Shown: piece by piece, positions 43,021 through 52,106 of the stretch
Layout of the letters: each line of letters starts with the position of its first letter
How positions within the stretch are numbered: position 1 is the stretch's first letter
From: an uncultured Anaerolineae bacterium
GTDB taxonomy: Bacteria; Chloroflexota; Anaerolineae; Aggregatilineales; Phototrophicaceae
Reading direction: 5' to 3'
Assembly: GCA_937995825.1 (NCBI GenBank)
Contig: CALKJO010000002.1
Location: forward strand, 372,001-436,000
Length of the DNA stretch: 64,000 nucleotides
Translations under genes and position numbers: made by a program
The notes under the pieces: generated by a model
What the model saw: the letters and a program-made list of their open reading frames with translations, nothing else
Databases searched by the model: none
Told to the model about the DNA's origin: nothing

Positions 43021-44806
43021 ACCCCTGCTCTGGCTGATCCCATTTCAAGCAGCGCTGGCGCTGCATCTGTTGGTCTACCTCGGTCAGCCGGGCAAGCTCG
43101 AAAGCCGGGCGCTGCTGCTGCTGGCGGGGCTGACTCTAGCGGGCGCGCTGGCGGTCTGCGGAGCCGCGCTGCTGCCCTGCGCGAGCCTGGCGCGCCTGAG
43201 CCGCTGGCGGAGCCTGGCTTGGGCTGGGCTGGCGCTGACCGCCTTCGGACTCGGACTGATCGCCCGTCCGGAATGGCTGTATGCGCATCTGGCGCTCAAT
43301 CTGGCGCTGATCGGGGCGGCGCTGCTGCGCGCCATCGACCCGGACGGGTGGACAGGGGAGGTGCGCATCCGGCGCGGCGCGTGGATCGCGCTTGCGGCTG
43401 GCATTGTCGTGGTGATCGTCGTGCGGGCGCTGAGCCTGTCCTACGCGCCGGACATGCAGATCACCGACGAACCCTGGCATCTCGGCTGGGTGATGGGGCT
43501 GCTGCGCGAAGGGCGCTTCACCGACTATCTGATGTACTACGGCGGTCACGATGTCCAGCGCTATTACGCGCCGATGGCGCTCTGGCTGTCGATTGCCGGC
43601 GTCGGCTTCTGGCAGGCGCGCCTCTACAGCTTCGCCTTCACGCTGGCGGTCGCAGCCGTCGGCGGACTGGCGGCGGGACGCCTGTACGGGCGGTCGGCGG
43701 GCTGGATCGCCGCGCTGCTGCTGTTTGCCAGCGCCAACGTCCTGATCGGAGCGCGGATTCGCCATGACGCGGGCTTGGCGCTGGCGATTGCGCTGGCGCT
43801 CTGGCTGTATGCCATAGGACTCCAGCGCGAGCGCCGCATCTGGCATCTGCTGGCGGGCTTGGCGGCAGGACTCGGCTGGTTTGCGCATTATCACGCCATC
43901 ATTTTCGGCGTCGGGCTGCTGATCGGGCTGTATGCCCCGCGCTGGATGGCGCAGCGGACATGGCGGCGGGCGCTGGAGGGCGCTGCCTTCGGATTCGGCG
44001 GGCTGATCGGGGCGGCGGCGGTGGCATGGCTGCAAATCGCGCCGCACCTTGCCGCCGGAGACAGGCTGGCGCGCCGTGGACGCGGCGCGGGCGACTTGGT
44101 CGGCGTGCTGTCGGCGTCCGTCGCGCATCTGGGCAGCATCGCGCAGCACAGCCAGCTTGAGCTGGCGGTCATCCTGGCGGCGGTCGGGCTGGCGTGCTGG
44201 CGGCGGAGACTGACCGATCTCTCATTAGCATCCGCGCTGATTGTGTGTCATATTGGATTAGGATGGGCGCAGCGCGAAACCTGGAGTCACTATCCGATGC
44301 CGCTGACGCCGCTCTACATGGCGCTTGCCGCCGGCATGATCGCCCCACTGGACGGGCGCATGACGCGGGGGGCGCTGAAGGTTGGGGCGCTGATCGCGCT
44401 GCCGATGCTGGGCTGGACGCTGCAAACGCCGCTCATCCGCGCTTTTGAGCGCGCGCCGGTGCAGCTGCCGCCTCCGCCCGCCGCGCAGTGGGTGCTGGAC
44501 AATATCGAACCTGGCGCGGTGATTGCGGGTGAACACTATTACTATTTATGGTTGACGGACTATCGCTACGTGTCACCATTGACCCCGAATTTCATGCCCG
44601 ATCTCGAAAAGACCCGCCTGCCCTTCCGTGAGCAGGTCTGGGATGAGATCGCGCCGGACATTTATCTGATCGACCCGAACCTCTCGACCTGCTGCGTGCT
44701 TCAGTGGATGATCGACACGGGTTATTTCGAGGCGCGCGGCTACGCTGTCGCAGCGCAGTTCGACGGGCAAACCCTTCCGATTACGATCTATCGAAAGACA
44801 TCATGA
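42998..44806 (+). CDS. ArnT/PMT-like GT-C membrane glycosyltransferase
   Basis: A 602-residue protein with about 12 membrane helices. The first large outer loop contains ITDEPWHLGW, the Asp-Glu pair characteristic of GT-C enzymes such as PMT and ArnT, and YYGGHDVQRYYAP. A helix with HYHAIIFGVGLL follows. Such enzymes move a sugar from a polyprenyl phosphate to protein or lipid outside. Substrate unknown. ATG 42998 is chosen because it keeps the overlap with the upstream gene to 23 bases; the open frame extends to 42674 in an unlikely composition. The stop overlaps the ABC permease start. Confidence 0.8.
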   Translation: MTSIRYARPLLWLIPFQAALALHLLVYLGQPGKLESRALLLLAGLTLAGALAVCGAALLPCASLARLSRWRSLAWAGLALTAFGLGLIARPEWLYAHLALNLALIGAALLRAIDPDGWTGEVRIRRGAWIALAAGIVVVIVVRALSLSYAPDMQITDEPWHLGWVMGLLREGRFTDYLMYYGGHDVQRYYAPMALWLSIAGVGFWQARLYSFAFTLAVAAVGGLAAGRLYGRSAGWIAALLLFASANVLIGARIRHDAGLALAIALALWLYAIGLQRERRIWHLLAGLAAGLGWFAHYHAIIFGVGLLIGLYAPRWMAQRTWRRALEGAAFGFGGLIGAAAVAWLQIAPHLAAGDRLARRGRGAGDLVGVLSASVAHLGSIAQHSQLELAVILAAVGLACWRRRLTDLSLASALIVCHIGLGWAQRETWSHYPMPLTPLYMALAAGMIAPLDGRMTRGALKVGALIALPMLGWTLQTPLIRAFERAPVQLPPPPAAQWVLDNIEPGAVIAGEHYYYLWLTDYRYVSPLTPNFMPDLEKTRLPFREQVWDEIAPDIYLIDPNLSTCCVLQWMIDTGYFEARGYAVAAQFDGQTLPITIYRKTS

Positions 44807-46140
44807 GCGAGTCTCCATCTGTGGCTTTCACGCCCGTCGATCTGATATCGGCGGGCGAACGACGGGCGCAGGGCGCGGCGGCGCTGCTGCGGACGGGCGC
44901 GCTGATCTGCGGGGCAGCGGCGCTGCTGGCGCTGATCGGCGCGCTGATCGCGGCGGCATCCGGCGGCTTTGACGCGCTGCGCTCGCTGCTGCTGTTCCAG
45001 TATACGGGCGCGGGCGATGCGGCGGCGGCGCTGGCGATCATGCTGCTGCTGCTGGATATGGGGCTGCTGCTGGCGCTGATGGTCGGCGCGCTGGCACGCG
45101 AACGCTGGACGCTGGTGGGGTTGATCGCCGCTGGTGTGCTGAATCTCGCCGCGCTGATCGGGTTCGGCTTCACTGCCGGCGCGCTGGTGATGGCGATCAT
45201 CGGTCTGGCAACTCCGCGCCTGTGGGGGGACGATGCCCTGCGCGCCAACCCGGTCATGATCAAGGAACTGCGCGGGCGGATGCGCGGGGCGCGGGCGTTC
45301 GCGCTGCTGACGGTGTATCTGGGGCTGATGAGCGGCTTCGCCGGGCTGCTCTATCTGACCTTCAATTCGTTTGCGCGTGGATCGGCGCTCGGCACAGCCG
45401 GGTCAGCGGCGGCGGGCGAGATCGGGCGCGTTTTGTTCATGGGGATCGTCGGCGTTGAGATGCTGCTGATCATCTTCATCGCCCCGGCGTTCACAGCGGG
45501 CGCGGTCACGGGCGAACGTGAGCGCCAAACGTATGATCTGCTGCAAACGACGCTGCTGAGCAGTCCGGCGTTCATCCTGGGCAAGCTCGAGTCGGCGCTC
45601 AGCTTCATCGTGCTGCTCTTGCTGGCGGCGATCCCGCTGCAATCGCTGGCGTTTCTGTTTGGCGGGGTGAGCGAGATCGAGATCGCGCTCGCATTTCTGA
45701 TCCTGCTGGTGACGGCGGTCGCGCTGGGCGCGGTCGGGATGCTGTTTTCGGTGCTGCTGCCGCGCACGCTGACCGCCAGCGTCCGCGCTTACAGCGCGAT
45801 TGCGGCGGGCATGTTCATCATCCCGGCGCTGGTCGGGTTTGCGCTCAATCTGGCGCGCGAGCTGATCTTTCGCGGCGGATCGGTGACGCCGGCGGTCGAA
45901 GCGGCGCTGACGTATGCCGGGTTGATCGCAGCCGCCCTCAACCCGATCACGACCGCGCTGCAAACGCAAACGCTGCTGGTCGAGCGGCAGATCGTCGGCA
46001 TCTGGACGCTGACGCTGGCGAGCGACGGCAGCACTATCCCGATGATCTCGCCCTGGATACCGTTCTGCGTGCTGTATATCGTCCTTGCCGCGATCCTGAT
46101 CGCGCTGGCGATCCGGCGCGCCGGGCAGGTGGAAGGATAA
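44803..46140 (+). CDS. ABC-2-type transporter permease subunit
   Basis: A 445-residue protein with about 11 helices. The central part has the signature of ABC-2/ABC permeases of the NatB/YhaP kind: NPVMIKELRGRMRG, and TGERERQTYDLLQTTLLS before the next helices. The N-terminal helices are an extra module. An ABC permease needs an ATPase, but none is encoded in the window, so it would work with a distant one or has another role. Its place before a MoxR-DUF58-vWA set recalls the gene order around Bat/MoxR clusters. The start overlaps the GT-C stop (ATGA). Confidence 0.8.
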   Translation: MSESPSVAFTPVDLISAGERRAQGAAALLRTGALICGAAALLALIGALIAAASGGFDALRSLLLFQYTGAGDAAAALAIMLLLLDMGLLLALMVGALARERWTLVGLIAAGVLNLAALIGFGFTAGALVMAIIGLATPRLWGDDALRANPVMIKELRGRMRGARAFALLTVYLGLMSGFAGLLYLTFNSFARGSALGTAGSAAAGEIGRVLFMGIVGVEMLLIIFIAPAFTAGAVTGERERQTYDLLQTTLLSSPAFILGKLESALSFIVLLLLAAIPLQSLAFLFGGVSEIEIALAFLILLVTAVALGAVGMLFSVLLPRTLTASVRAYSAIAAGMFIIPALVGFALNLARELIFRGGSVTPAVEAALTYAGLIAAALNPITTALQTQTLLVERQIVGIWTLTLASDGSTIPMISPWIPFCVLYIVLAAILIALAIRRAGQVEG

Positions 46141-46146
46141 ACCGCG

Positions 46147-48015
46147 ATGGCGACACAAACCGCCTTTAGGCTGCAGTATCATGCCCTGACGGGCGCGGTG
46201 CGCCGTTGGGAAGCGCGCCGACGGATGGCGCTGTTTCTGCGCTGGCTGCCGCGCCTTTTGGCGGCAGGGCTGGCGGTCGGCGCGGGGGCAGGTCTGCTCG
46301 CGCGGCTGACTCCGCTGCTGCTGCCTGCCGAGATCGCCGCGCTGACGGTGATCGCCGTCCTGATCGCGCTGATCGCGGGCGCGGTCGGCGTCTGGCAGAC
46401 GGGGCGCGGCGGCGCGGTCGTCCATGCGCGGCGCTTTGATGTGTTATTCGGGCTGGATGAGCGGCTCTCAACGGCGCTGGAGCTGATCGAGGGACGGATT
46501 CGGAGTATCGATGAGCTGACCGGACGCCAGATCGACGATGCTGCTTCGGTCTTAAGCCAGGTCAATGCGCGCAGCCGCCTGCCGCTGACGGCGGATCGCC
46601 GCGACTGGCTGATCGCGCTGCTGCTGGCGCTGGCGGCGGCGCTGCTGATTTTTCTGCCCAATCCGCAGGCGGACGCGGTCGTCCGCGATGGCGCGGCGCG
46701 CGATGCGCTGGAGGACGCAGCGGAGACGCTGCGCGATCTGACACAGCAGATCGCCGTCGATCCGCTGCTGAGCGATGAAGATCGCCGCAAACTGCTGCAA
46801 GCGCTGCAAGCGGCGGTCAGCACGCTCGACCGCGCCAATATTTCGCCAGAGGAAGCGTTTGCGGCGCTGTCCAGCGCGGAAAATGCCCTACGCGAGCGCG
46901 CCGACGCGCAGACTCGCTCCGCCCAGACGCAGCAGCAGGCGCTCGCCAGCGCCGCCGCCGCGCTCCGGCAGACGATGGATGGCATGGACGGCATGGGGCA
47001 GTCTGGCGCGTCGATGTCCGCGTCCGAGCTGATGGCGCAGATGGCGCAGCAGATGGCGAACATGACGCCGGAGCAGATGGCGCAGGCGGCGAACGCGCTT
47101 CAGCAGGGCGCGCAGGCGCTTCAATCCATCGATCCGGCGGCGGCGCAGGCGATGCAGCAGGCGGCGCAGGTGATGCAGCAGCAGCCAGGTCAGCAGATGG
47201 ATCAGGCGGCGCAGGCGATGCAGCAGGCGCAAAGTGCGCTGCAAAACGCTCAGCAGCAGACGCAGCGCGCTGAGAACGCCGCGCAGCAGGCACAGAACGC
47301 CGCGCAGCAGGCGCAAAGTCAGGCGCAGCGGGCGCAGCAGGCGGCGGATCAGGTCGGCGGGCAGTCGAATAATCAGCAGCCAAGTGGACAGCAGCAGTCT
47401 GGACAGCAAAGTCAGAACGGGCAGAACTCGCCCGCCGAGTCCGGCAGCCAATCGGGAGCGCAGAGTCAGGCAGGACAGCAGAGCCAGCAGTCGCAGAGCG
47501 GACAGCCGGGCGCGCAGGGGCAGACTGGGCAGATGGGCGAACAAGCTGACAGCAGCCAGCCCGCCGCCGGAATGCAGGGACAGTCCGGCGTGGAGGACGA
47601 TCTGCGCTCCGGGCTTGGCTCAGCGGGCAGCGGCGCGGGCGATCAGCCTGGCAGCGCCGGCGCGGACACCGCCATGCAGCAGTCGCCGATGGACGGCGGT
47701 CAGCTTCAGGCGAGCAACAATCCCGATGGGCAGGGACAGAGCGACTTCGAGCAGGTCTACGCGCCGCGCCGCATCGGGGGCGAACCCGGCGACACGACCA
47801 TCGAGCTTGAGAGCAGCCCCGATGGGCTGCCGGTGACTGAGGGCGAATTCGCCAGCAATCCCGCTGGACAGTCGCTCGTGCCGTATGCCGATGTCTTTGG
47901 CGATTACCGAGGCGCTGCCAACCGCGCGCTCGACAGCGGCTATGTCCCGCTCGGTCTGCGCGATGTCGTCCGCGAATATTTCACGTCCCTCGAACCACGA
48001 GGACGGGGTGAGTGA
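46147..48015 (+). CDS. DUF4175-like membrane protein with long Gln-rich region
   Basis: A 622-residue protein: two N-terminal helices (about 36-80), a soluble helical part, a third helix (about 153-172), then a very Gln/Ala/Ser-rich tract (residues about 255-540; DNA about 46910-47760) with units such as QQAQNAAQQAQ and SGQQQSGQQSQ, and a short conserved-looking end (YVPLGLRDVVREYFTSLEP). Order and composition recall DUF4175 proteins that precede MoxR in similar operons; that match is by memory only. The Gln tract may form a coiled coil. It ends 14 bases before the MoxR start. Confidence 0.7.
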   Translation: MATQTAFRLQYHALTGAVRRWEARRRMALFLRWLPRLLAAGLAVGAGAGLLARLTPLLLPAEIAALTVIAVLIALIAGAVGVWQTGRGGAVVHARRFDVLFGLDERLSTALELIEGRIRSIDELTGRQIDDAASVLSQVNARSRLPLTADRRDWLIALLLALAAALLIFLPNPQADAVVRDGAARDALEDAAETLRDLTQQIAVDPLLSDEDRRKLLQALQAAVSTLDRANISPEEAFAALSSAENALRERADAQTRSAQTQQQALASAAAALRQTMDGMDGMGQSGASMSASELMAQMAQQMANMTPEQMAQAANALQQGAQALQSIDPAAAQAMQQAAQVMQQQPGQQMDQAAQAMQQAQSALQNAQQQTQRAENAAQQAQNAAQQAQSQAQRAQQAADQVGGQSNNQQPSGQQQSGQQSQNGQNSPAESGSQSGAQSQAGQQSQQSQSGQPGAQGQTGQMGEQADSSQPAAGMQGQSGVEDDLRSGLGSAGSGAGDQPGSAGADTAMQQSPMDGGQLQASNNPDGQGQSDFEQVYAPRRIGGEPGDTTIELESSPDGLPVTEGEFASNPAGQSLVPYADVFGDYRGAANRALDSGYVPLGLRDVVREYFTSLEPRGRGE

Positions 48016-48029
48016 GAGGATGAACAACC

Positions 48030-49037
48030 ATGTCGAACACACCGATTGAGGCGGTCTCGCTGGAGCAGTTCAGCGCACTGGCGCAGGCGATTGAGCGCGA
48101 GGTCAAGCGCGTGATGGTCGGGCAGGATGAGGCGGTGCGCAGCGTCCTGATCTGCATCCTGGCAGGGCGGCACGCGCTCTTGGAAGGCGTGCCGGGCTTG
48201 GGCAAGACGATGCTCATCAAGACGATGGCGGACGCGCTCGACCTGAAGTTCGCCCGCATCCAGTTCACACCCGACCTGATGCCGTCGGACATCGTCGGGA
48301 CGGACATTTTAGAAGAACAGGAAGATGGGCGGCGCGCCTTTCGCTTTCAGGCCGGTCCGGTGTTCGCCAATTTGATCCTGGCGGACGAGATCAACCGCGC
48401 CACACCCAAGACCCAGTCCGCCCTGCTCGAAGCGATGCAGGAAAAGACCGTCACCGTCGCCAATCGCAGCTACAAACTGGAGCCGCCGTTCTTCGTGCTG
48501 GCGACTCAGAATCCGCTGGAGATGGAGGGGACGTATCCGCTGCCAGAAGCGCAGCTCGACCGCTTCATGTTCAAAGTCAATGTGTCGTTTCCAGCGCTGG
48601 ACGATCTGATCGGCATTCTGGATCGGACGACCGGGGCGGCGGAACCGCGCGCGAGCAAGGTCGCGGATGGCGCGCAGGTGATCGGCATGGGCAAGCTGGC
48701 GCTCAATGCGCCGGTGGCGTCGCATGTCACCGAATATGTGGCGCGGTTGGTGCTGGCGACCCACCCGGACAACCAGTCTGCGCCGCGCATGGTGCGCGAA
48801 TATGTCCGCTATGGCGCGTCACCGCGTGGCGCGCAGTCGATCATCATGGGCGCGAAAATCCATGCCCTGCTCGAAGGGCGCTACAATGTCGCGTTTGAGG
48901 ATGTCCACGCGGTCGCGCCAGCGGCGCTGCGGCATCGCCTGCTGCTGAATTTCGAGGGCTTGGCGGAGGCGGTTCGCCCCGATGCCATCATCGCCGAGGT
49001 GATCAAAACGCTGCCGAGGACGACATATAATGGATGA
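48030..49037 (+). CDS. MoxR-family AAA+ ATPase
   Basis: A 335-residue MoxR ATPase. Walker A is GVPGLGKTM (about residue 57), Walker B is ILADEINRATPKTQSALLEAMQE, sensor 1 is FFVLATQNPLEMEGTYPLPEAQLDRF, and a C-terminal helical lid follows. MoxR ATPases act as chaperones that load or mature complexes together with DUF58 and von Willebrand proteins, which are the next two genes. GATGA precedes ATG 48030. Confidence 0.95.
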   Translation: MSNTPIEAVSLEQFSALAQAIEREVKRVMVGQDEAVRSVLICILAGRHALLEGVPGLGKTMLIKTMADALDLKFARIQFTPDLMPSDIVGTDILEEQEDGRRAFRFQAGPVFANLILADEINRATPKTQSALLEAMQEKTVTVANRSYKLEPPFFVLATQNPLEMEGTYPLPEAQLDRFMFKVNVSFPALDDLIGILDRTTGAAEPRASKVADGAQVIGMGKLALNAPVASHVTEYVARLVLATHPDNQSAPRMVREYVRYGASPRGAQSIIMGAKIHALLEGRYNVAFEDVHAVAPAALRHRLLLNFEGLAEAVRPDAIIAEVIKTLPRTTYNG

Positions 49038-49049
49038 GATGAACTTCCC

Positions 49050-49973
49050 ATGACCCATGCGCTGTTTGACGACTCGACTCGGCGCAAGCTCGAACAGCTC
49101 ATGCTCCACGCCAGCCGCGTCCGCGCGGGCGCGATCAAGGGCGAACGGCGCTCGGTCAAGCGCGGGACGAGCGTTGAGTTCGCCGACTATCGCAACTACG
49201 CCCCTGGCGACGACTTGCGCCGCCTTGACTGGAACATCTACGCTCGGCTTGAACGTCCGCTGACCAAGCTGTATGAGGACGAAGAGGATTTAGCCGTCCA
49301 TCTGCTGCTCGATGCGTCCGCCAGCATGAATTTCCCCGATGGCGGCGAAGGCGGCAGCGCAGAACATCACAAATTCGCGTTCGCGCAGCGGCTGCTGGCG
49401 GGCTTAGCGTATGTCTCGCTGACGACGGATGATCGGCTCATGGTGACGGCATTCACCGTCCCCAATGAGCGCGATTCGGACGGGGCGCTGCACTTCGGAC
49501 CCGCGCGCGGGCGCGGCTATGGCGCGGCGCTGCTGAAATTCATCGGCGGGCTGGAGGCGCGCGGCGCGGTCGATCTGAATGCAGCGCTCAAGCATTACGC
49601 CCTGCGGACGGTGCGGCGCGGGCTGGTGGTGGTCATCAGCGATCTGTTCGCGCCGTCGGGCTTTGCCGATGGGCTGAACGCGCTGGTTGGCAAAGGCCAT
49701 GAAGTGGCGCTGCTGCATGTGCTTGCGCCGGAGGAAGTCGAGCCGCCGCTGTTGGGCGATCTGCGCCTGATCGACAGCGAAACCGGATCGGCGCAGGAGG
49801 TCAGCGTCGATGATGGGCTGCGCGATCTGTACCGCCGGCGCGTCGAGCAGTGGCGCGACTCGCTGCGGATGGAATGCCGCCGGCGCGGCGCGCACTACAT
49901 CCCCGTCACGACCGATCAGGCGTGGGAGGGGGTGATTTTGTTCGATCTGCGCAAGCTCGGCGTGATCAAATGA
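49050..49973 (+). CDS. DUF58 domain-containing protein
   Basis: A 307-residue protein with the DUF58 signature EFADYRNYAPGDDLRRLDWN (about 45-65) inside a von Willebrand-like fold. LLLDASASMNF (DxSxS, about 88-94) supplies a MIDAS metal site. It is soluble and short, like the DUF58 partners of MoxR. It starts 12 bases after the MoxR stop. The function in this family is not settled; it probably works with the MoxR ATPase on an envelope complex. Confidence 0.92.
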   Translation: MTHALFDDSTRRKLEQLMLHASRVRAGAIKGERRSVKRGTSVEFADYRNYAPGDDLRRLDWNIYARLERPLTKLYEDEEDLAVHLLLDASASMNFPDGGEGGSAEHHKFAFAQRLLAGLAYVSLTTDDRLMVTAFTVPNERDSDGALHFGPARGRGYGAALLKFIGGLEARGAVDLNAALKHYALRTVRRGLVVVISDLFAPSGFADGLNALVGKGHEVALLHVLAPEEVEPPLLGDLRLIDSETGSAQEVSVDDGLRDLYRRRVEQWRDSLRMECRRRGAHYIPVTTDQAWEGVILFDLRKLGVIK

Positions 49974-50023
49974 GAGAAGCATCTGTGAGCGGCGGCGTTG
50001 CGTTTTTTTGAGGCACAAGCGAG

Positions 50024-51922
50024 ATGGCATTCTTAACCCCATTGGCGCTGCTGGTTGGCTTGCTGAGCATCCCGATCATCCTGCTCTACATGCTGCGGCT
50101 GCGGCGGCGCGAGATCGTCGTCAGCAGCAACCTGCTCTGGCGTCAGCTCTTGCAGGATCGCGAAGCCAACACACCCTGGCAGCGGCTGCGGCGCAATCTG
50201 CTGCTGCTCTTGCAGCTTTTGATCCTGGCGCTGCTGACGCTGGCGCTGGCGCGACCGTATATCACCGTGCCGGCGGTCAGCGCGGGGCGGATCGCGGTCA
50301 TTCTCGATGCGTCCGCCAGCATGAACGCGACCGATGTTCCTGATGGAACGCGCTTGGACGACGCCAAGCGCCGCGCCATCGACATCATCGACACGATGGG
50401 CGCGGATGATCGCATGACGATCATCCGCGCCGCGGCGCAGCCGCAGGTCATGGCAGGCTACACCGGGGATCGGGCGGCGCTGCGCGCGGCGGTCGAGTCG
50501 GTGCTGCCGAGCAGCGAAAGCGCCGACTGGAATGCCGCGCTGACGCTGGCGGCGGCGGGCGCGCTCGGCGAATCGGCGGCGGATGCCGTCTCGATGATCA
50601 TCATCAGCGACGGCGGGCTGGGGCGCGCCGCCGATCTGCCGCCGATCCCGGGCGCCCTCCGCTACATTCCGGTCGGGCAGGCGGGCGACAACTTGGCGAT
50701 TGCGGCGCTGGCGACGCGCGCGCAGCCCAATCAGCCGCCGCAGTTGTTCGCCCAGATCGTCAATTACAGCGATCAGGATGCAGACACAATCTTTTCCCTG
50801 CGCATTGACGGCGCATTGGCGACCGCCGAGCGCTACACGATCCCCGCGCGCGGATCGCTGCCGATCGTGTCGGCGGCGCTGCCAGCCGGCTTCACCGTCA
50901 TTGAGGCGGCGCTCACCCGACCGAGCAATTCGCCGTTTGTCGATCATCTGCCGACCGATGACCGCGCCTACGCGCTCGCCCCGCAGACGGACGCGCGCCG
51001 CGCCCTGGTCATGACCGACGGCAACCTGTTTCTGGAGCAGGTCTTGCGCATCATCCCCGGCATCCAGCCGTTTCGCGGCGATCCGGCGCTCGGTCTGCCC
51101 GGCACAGGCTACGATCTGTACATCTTCGACGGCTGGCAGCCGCCCGTCCTGCCGACGGATGGCGATCTGCTGATCATCAACCCGACGGTCTCGACGCCGC
51201 TGTTTGAGGTCGGCGGGCTGATCGACATGAGCGGGACGATTCGCGTTCAGCGCGGCGATCCGCGCATGACCTTCGTCGATTTCAGCGCGGTCAATCTGCT
51301 GCGCTACAAGGCGGTGCGCGCGCCCTGGGCGGAGGCGCTGATCGAGGCGGACGGCGGCGCGCTGCTGCTGGCGGGCGAGGTGGCGGGGCAGCAGATCGCG
51401 CTCTTGTCCTTCGATCTGCGCGACTCCGATCTGCCGCTGCAAATCGCGTTTCCGGTGCTGATGGCGTCGCTGATCGAGTGGTACGCGCCGCCCAGCCTGA
51501 TTCAGGCTGCGGAGACGGCATTCCGCCCCGGCGCTGCGCTGGCGCTGCGCCTGCCGCCAAACGCCGACGCGCTGCGCGTGACGCTGCCGGATGGGACTCG
51601 GCGCGAGCTGACGCCGGGATCAGCGCTGGTTTTCGCCGAGACGGGTCAGTTAGGGCTGTATCGGCTGGAAGCGCTGCGCGCGGGCGCGGTGGTCGAGTCG
51701 GCGCTGTTTGCCGTCAACCTGTTCGACCCGAATGAGAGCGCGATTGCGCCGCGCCTTGAACTGACGCTGGGCGGGACGGTCATTCCGCAGGCGGGAGCGG
51801 TCGAGGAGATCGGGCAGCGCGAATTATGGAGCGCGCTGGCGCTGCTGGGGCTGATCGTGCTGTTGATCGAGTGGGCGGTCTATCATCGGCGGTCGCGGCT
51901 GCGGCTGGCTCCGGTCAGATAG
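50024..51922 (+). CDS. BatA-like membrane protein with von Willebrand factor A domain
   Basis: A 632-residue protein. The N-terminus (LTPLALLVGLLSIPIILLYM, then RRREIVVSSNLLW) is the BatA-type start with two membrane helices (about 5-25 and 57-77). A vWA domain follows with an intact MIDAS motif VILDASASMNATD, and the final about 30 residues contain another helix before a basic end. Between them is a long soluble outer region. It closes the MoxR-DUF58-vWA set and the nine-gene run that starts at 38737. A bidirectional terminator lies at 51927. Confidence 0.9.
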   Translation: MAFLTPLALLVGLLSIPIILLYMLRLRRREIVVSSNLLWRQLLQDREANTPWQRLRRNLLLLLQLLILALLTLALARPYITVPAVSAGRIAVILDASASMNATDVPDGTRLDDAKRRAIDIIDTMGADDRMTIIRAAAQPQVMAGYTGDRAALRAAVESVLPSSESADWNAALTLAAAGALGESAADAVSMIIISDGGLGRAADLPPIPGALRYIPVGQAGDNLAIAALATRAQPNQPPQLFAQIVNYSDQDADTIFSLRIDGALATAERYTIPARGSLPIVSAALPAGFTVIEAALTRPSNSPFVDHLPTDDRAYALAPQTDARRALVMTDGNLFLEQVLRIIPGIQPFRGDPALGLPGTGYDLYIFDGWQPPVLPTDGDLLIINPTVSTPLFEVGGLIDMSGTIRVQRGDPRMTFVDFSAVNLLRYKAVRAPWAEALIEADGGALLLAGEVAGQQIALLSFDLRDSDLPLQIAFPVLMASLIEWYAPPSLIQAAETAFRPGAALALRLPPNADALRVTLPDGTRRELTPGSALVFAETGQLGLYRLEALRAGAVVESALFAVNLFDPNESAIAPRLELTLGGTVIPQAGAVEEIGQRELWSALALLGLIVLLIEWAVYHRRSRLRLAPVR

Positions 51923-51926
51923 ATCG

Positions 51927-51952
51927 AAAAACGCCCAATGGGAGGCGTTTTT
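51927..51952. terminator. Bidirectional intrinsic terminator between the vWA operon and tRNA-Phe
   Basis: AAAAACGCC (51927-51935), an 8-base loop and GGCGTTTTT (51944-51952) form a 9-bp stem whose outer A and T runs give a T tract on both strands. It ends both the plus-strand operon and the minus-strand tRNA. Confidence 0.88.
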
Positions 51953-51956
51953 GAGA

Positions 51957-52029
51957 TGCCAAAGCCCAGACTTGAACTGGGGACCCACGCATTTTCAGTG
52001 CGTTGCTCTACCAACTGAGCTACCTTGGC
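51957..52029 (-). tRNA. tRNA-Phe (anticodon GAA)
   Basis: A 73-nt cloverleaf on the minus strand: acceptor GCCAAGG/CTTTGGC (one G-T pair), D-arm with AGCTCAGTTGGTAGAGC, anticodon loop CTGAAAA with GAA, T-arm CCCAGTTCAAGTCTGGG with discriminator A. The CCA end is not encoded. It lies between its promoter and a shared terminator. Confidence 0.97.
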
Positions 52030-52039
52030 ATATGTCAAT

Positions 52040-52068
52040 AGTATAGCCAGACGCGCCGCCAAGATCAA
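52040..52068 (-). promoter_or_regulatory. Promoter of tRNA-Phe
   Basis: On the minus strand TTGATC (52063-52068), a 17-base spacer and TATACT (52040-52045), about ten bases before the tRNA 5' end. Confidence 0.8.
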
Positions 52069-52106
52069 GCCTCGAAGTTGCAGGCACAAGGAATGAGGAA
52101 TGCGCC

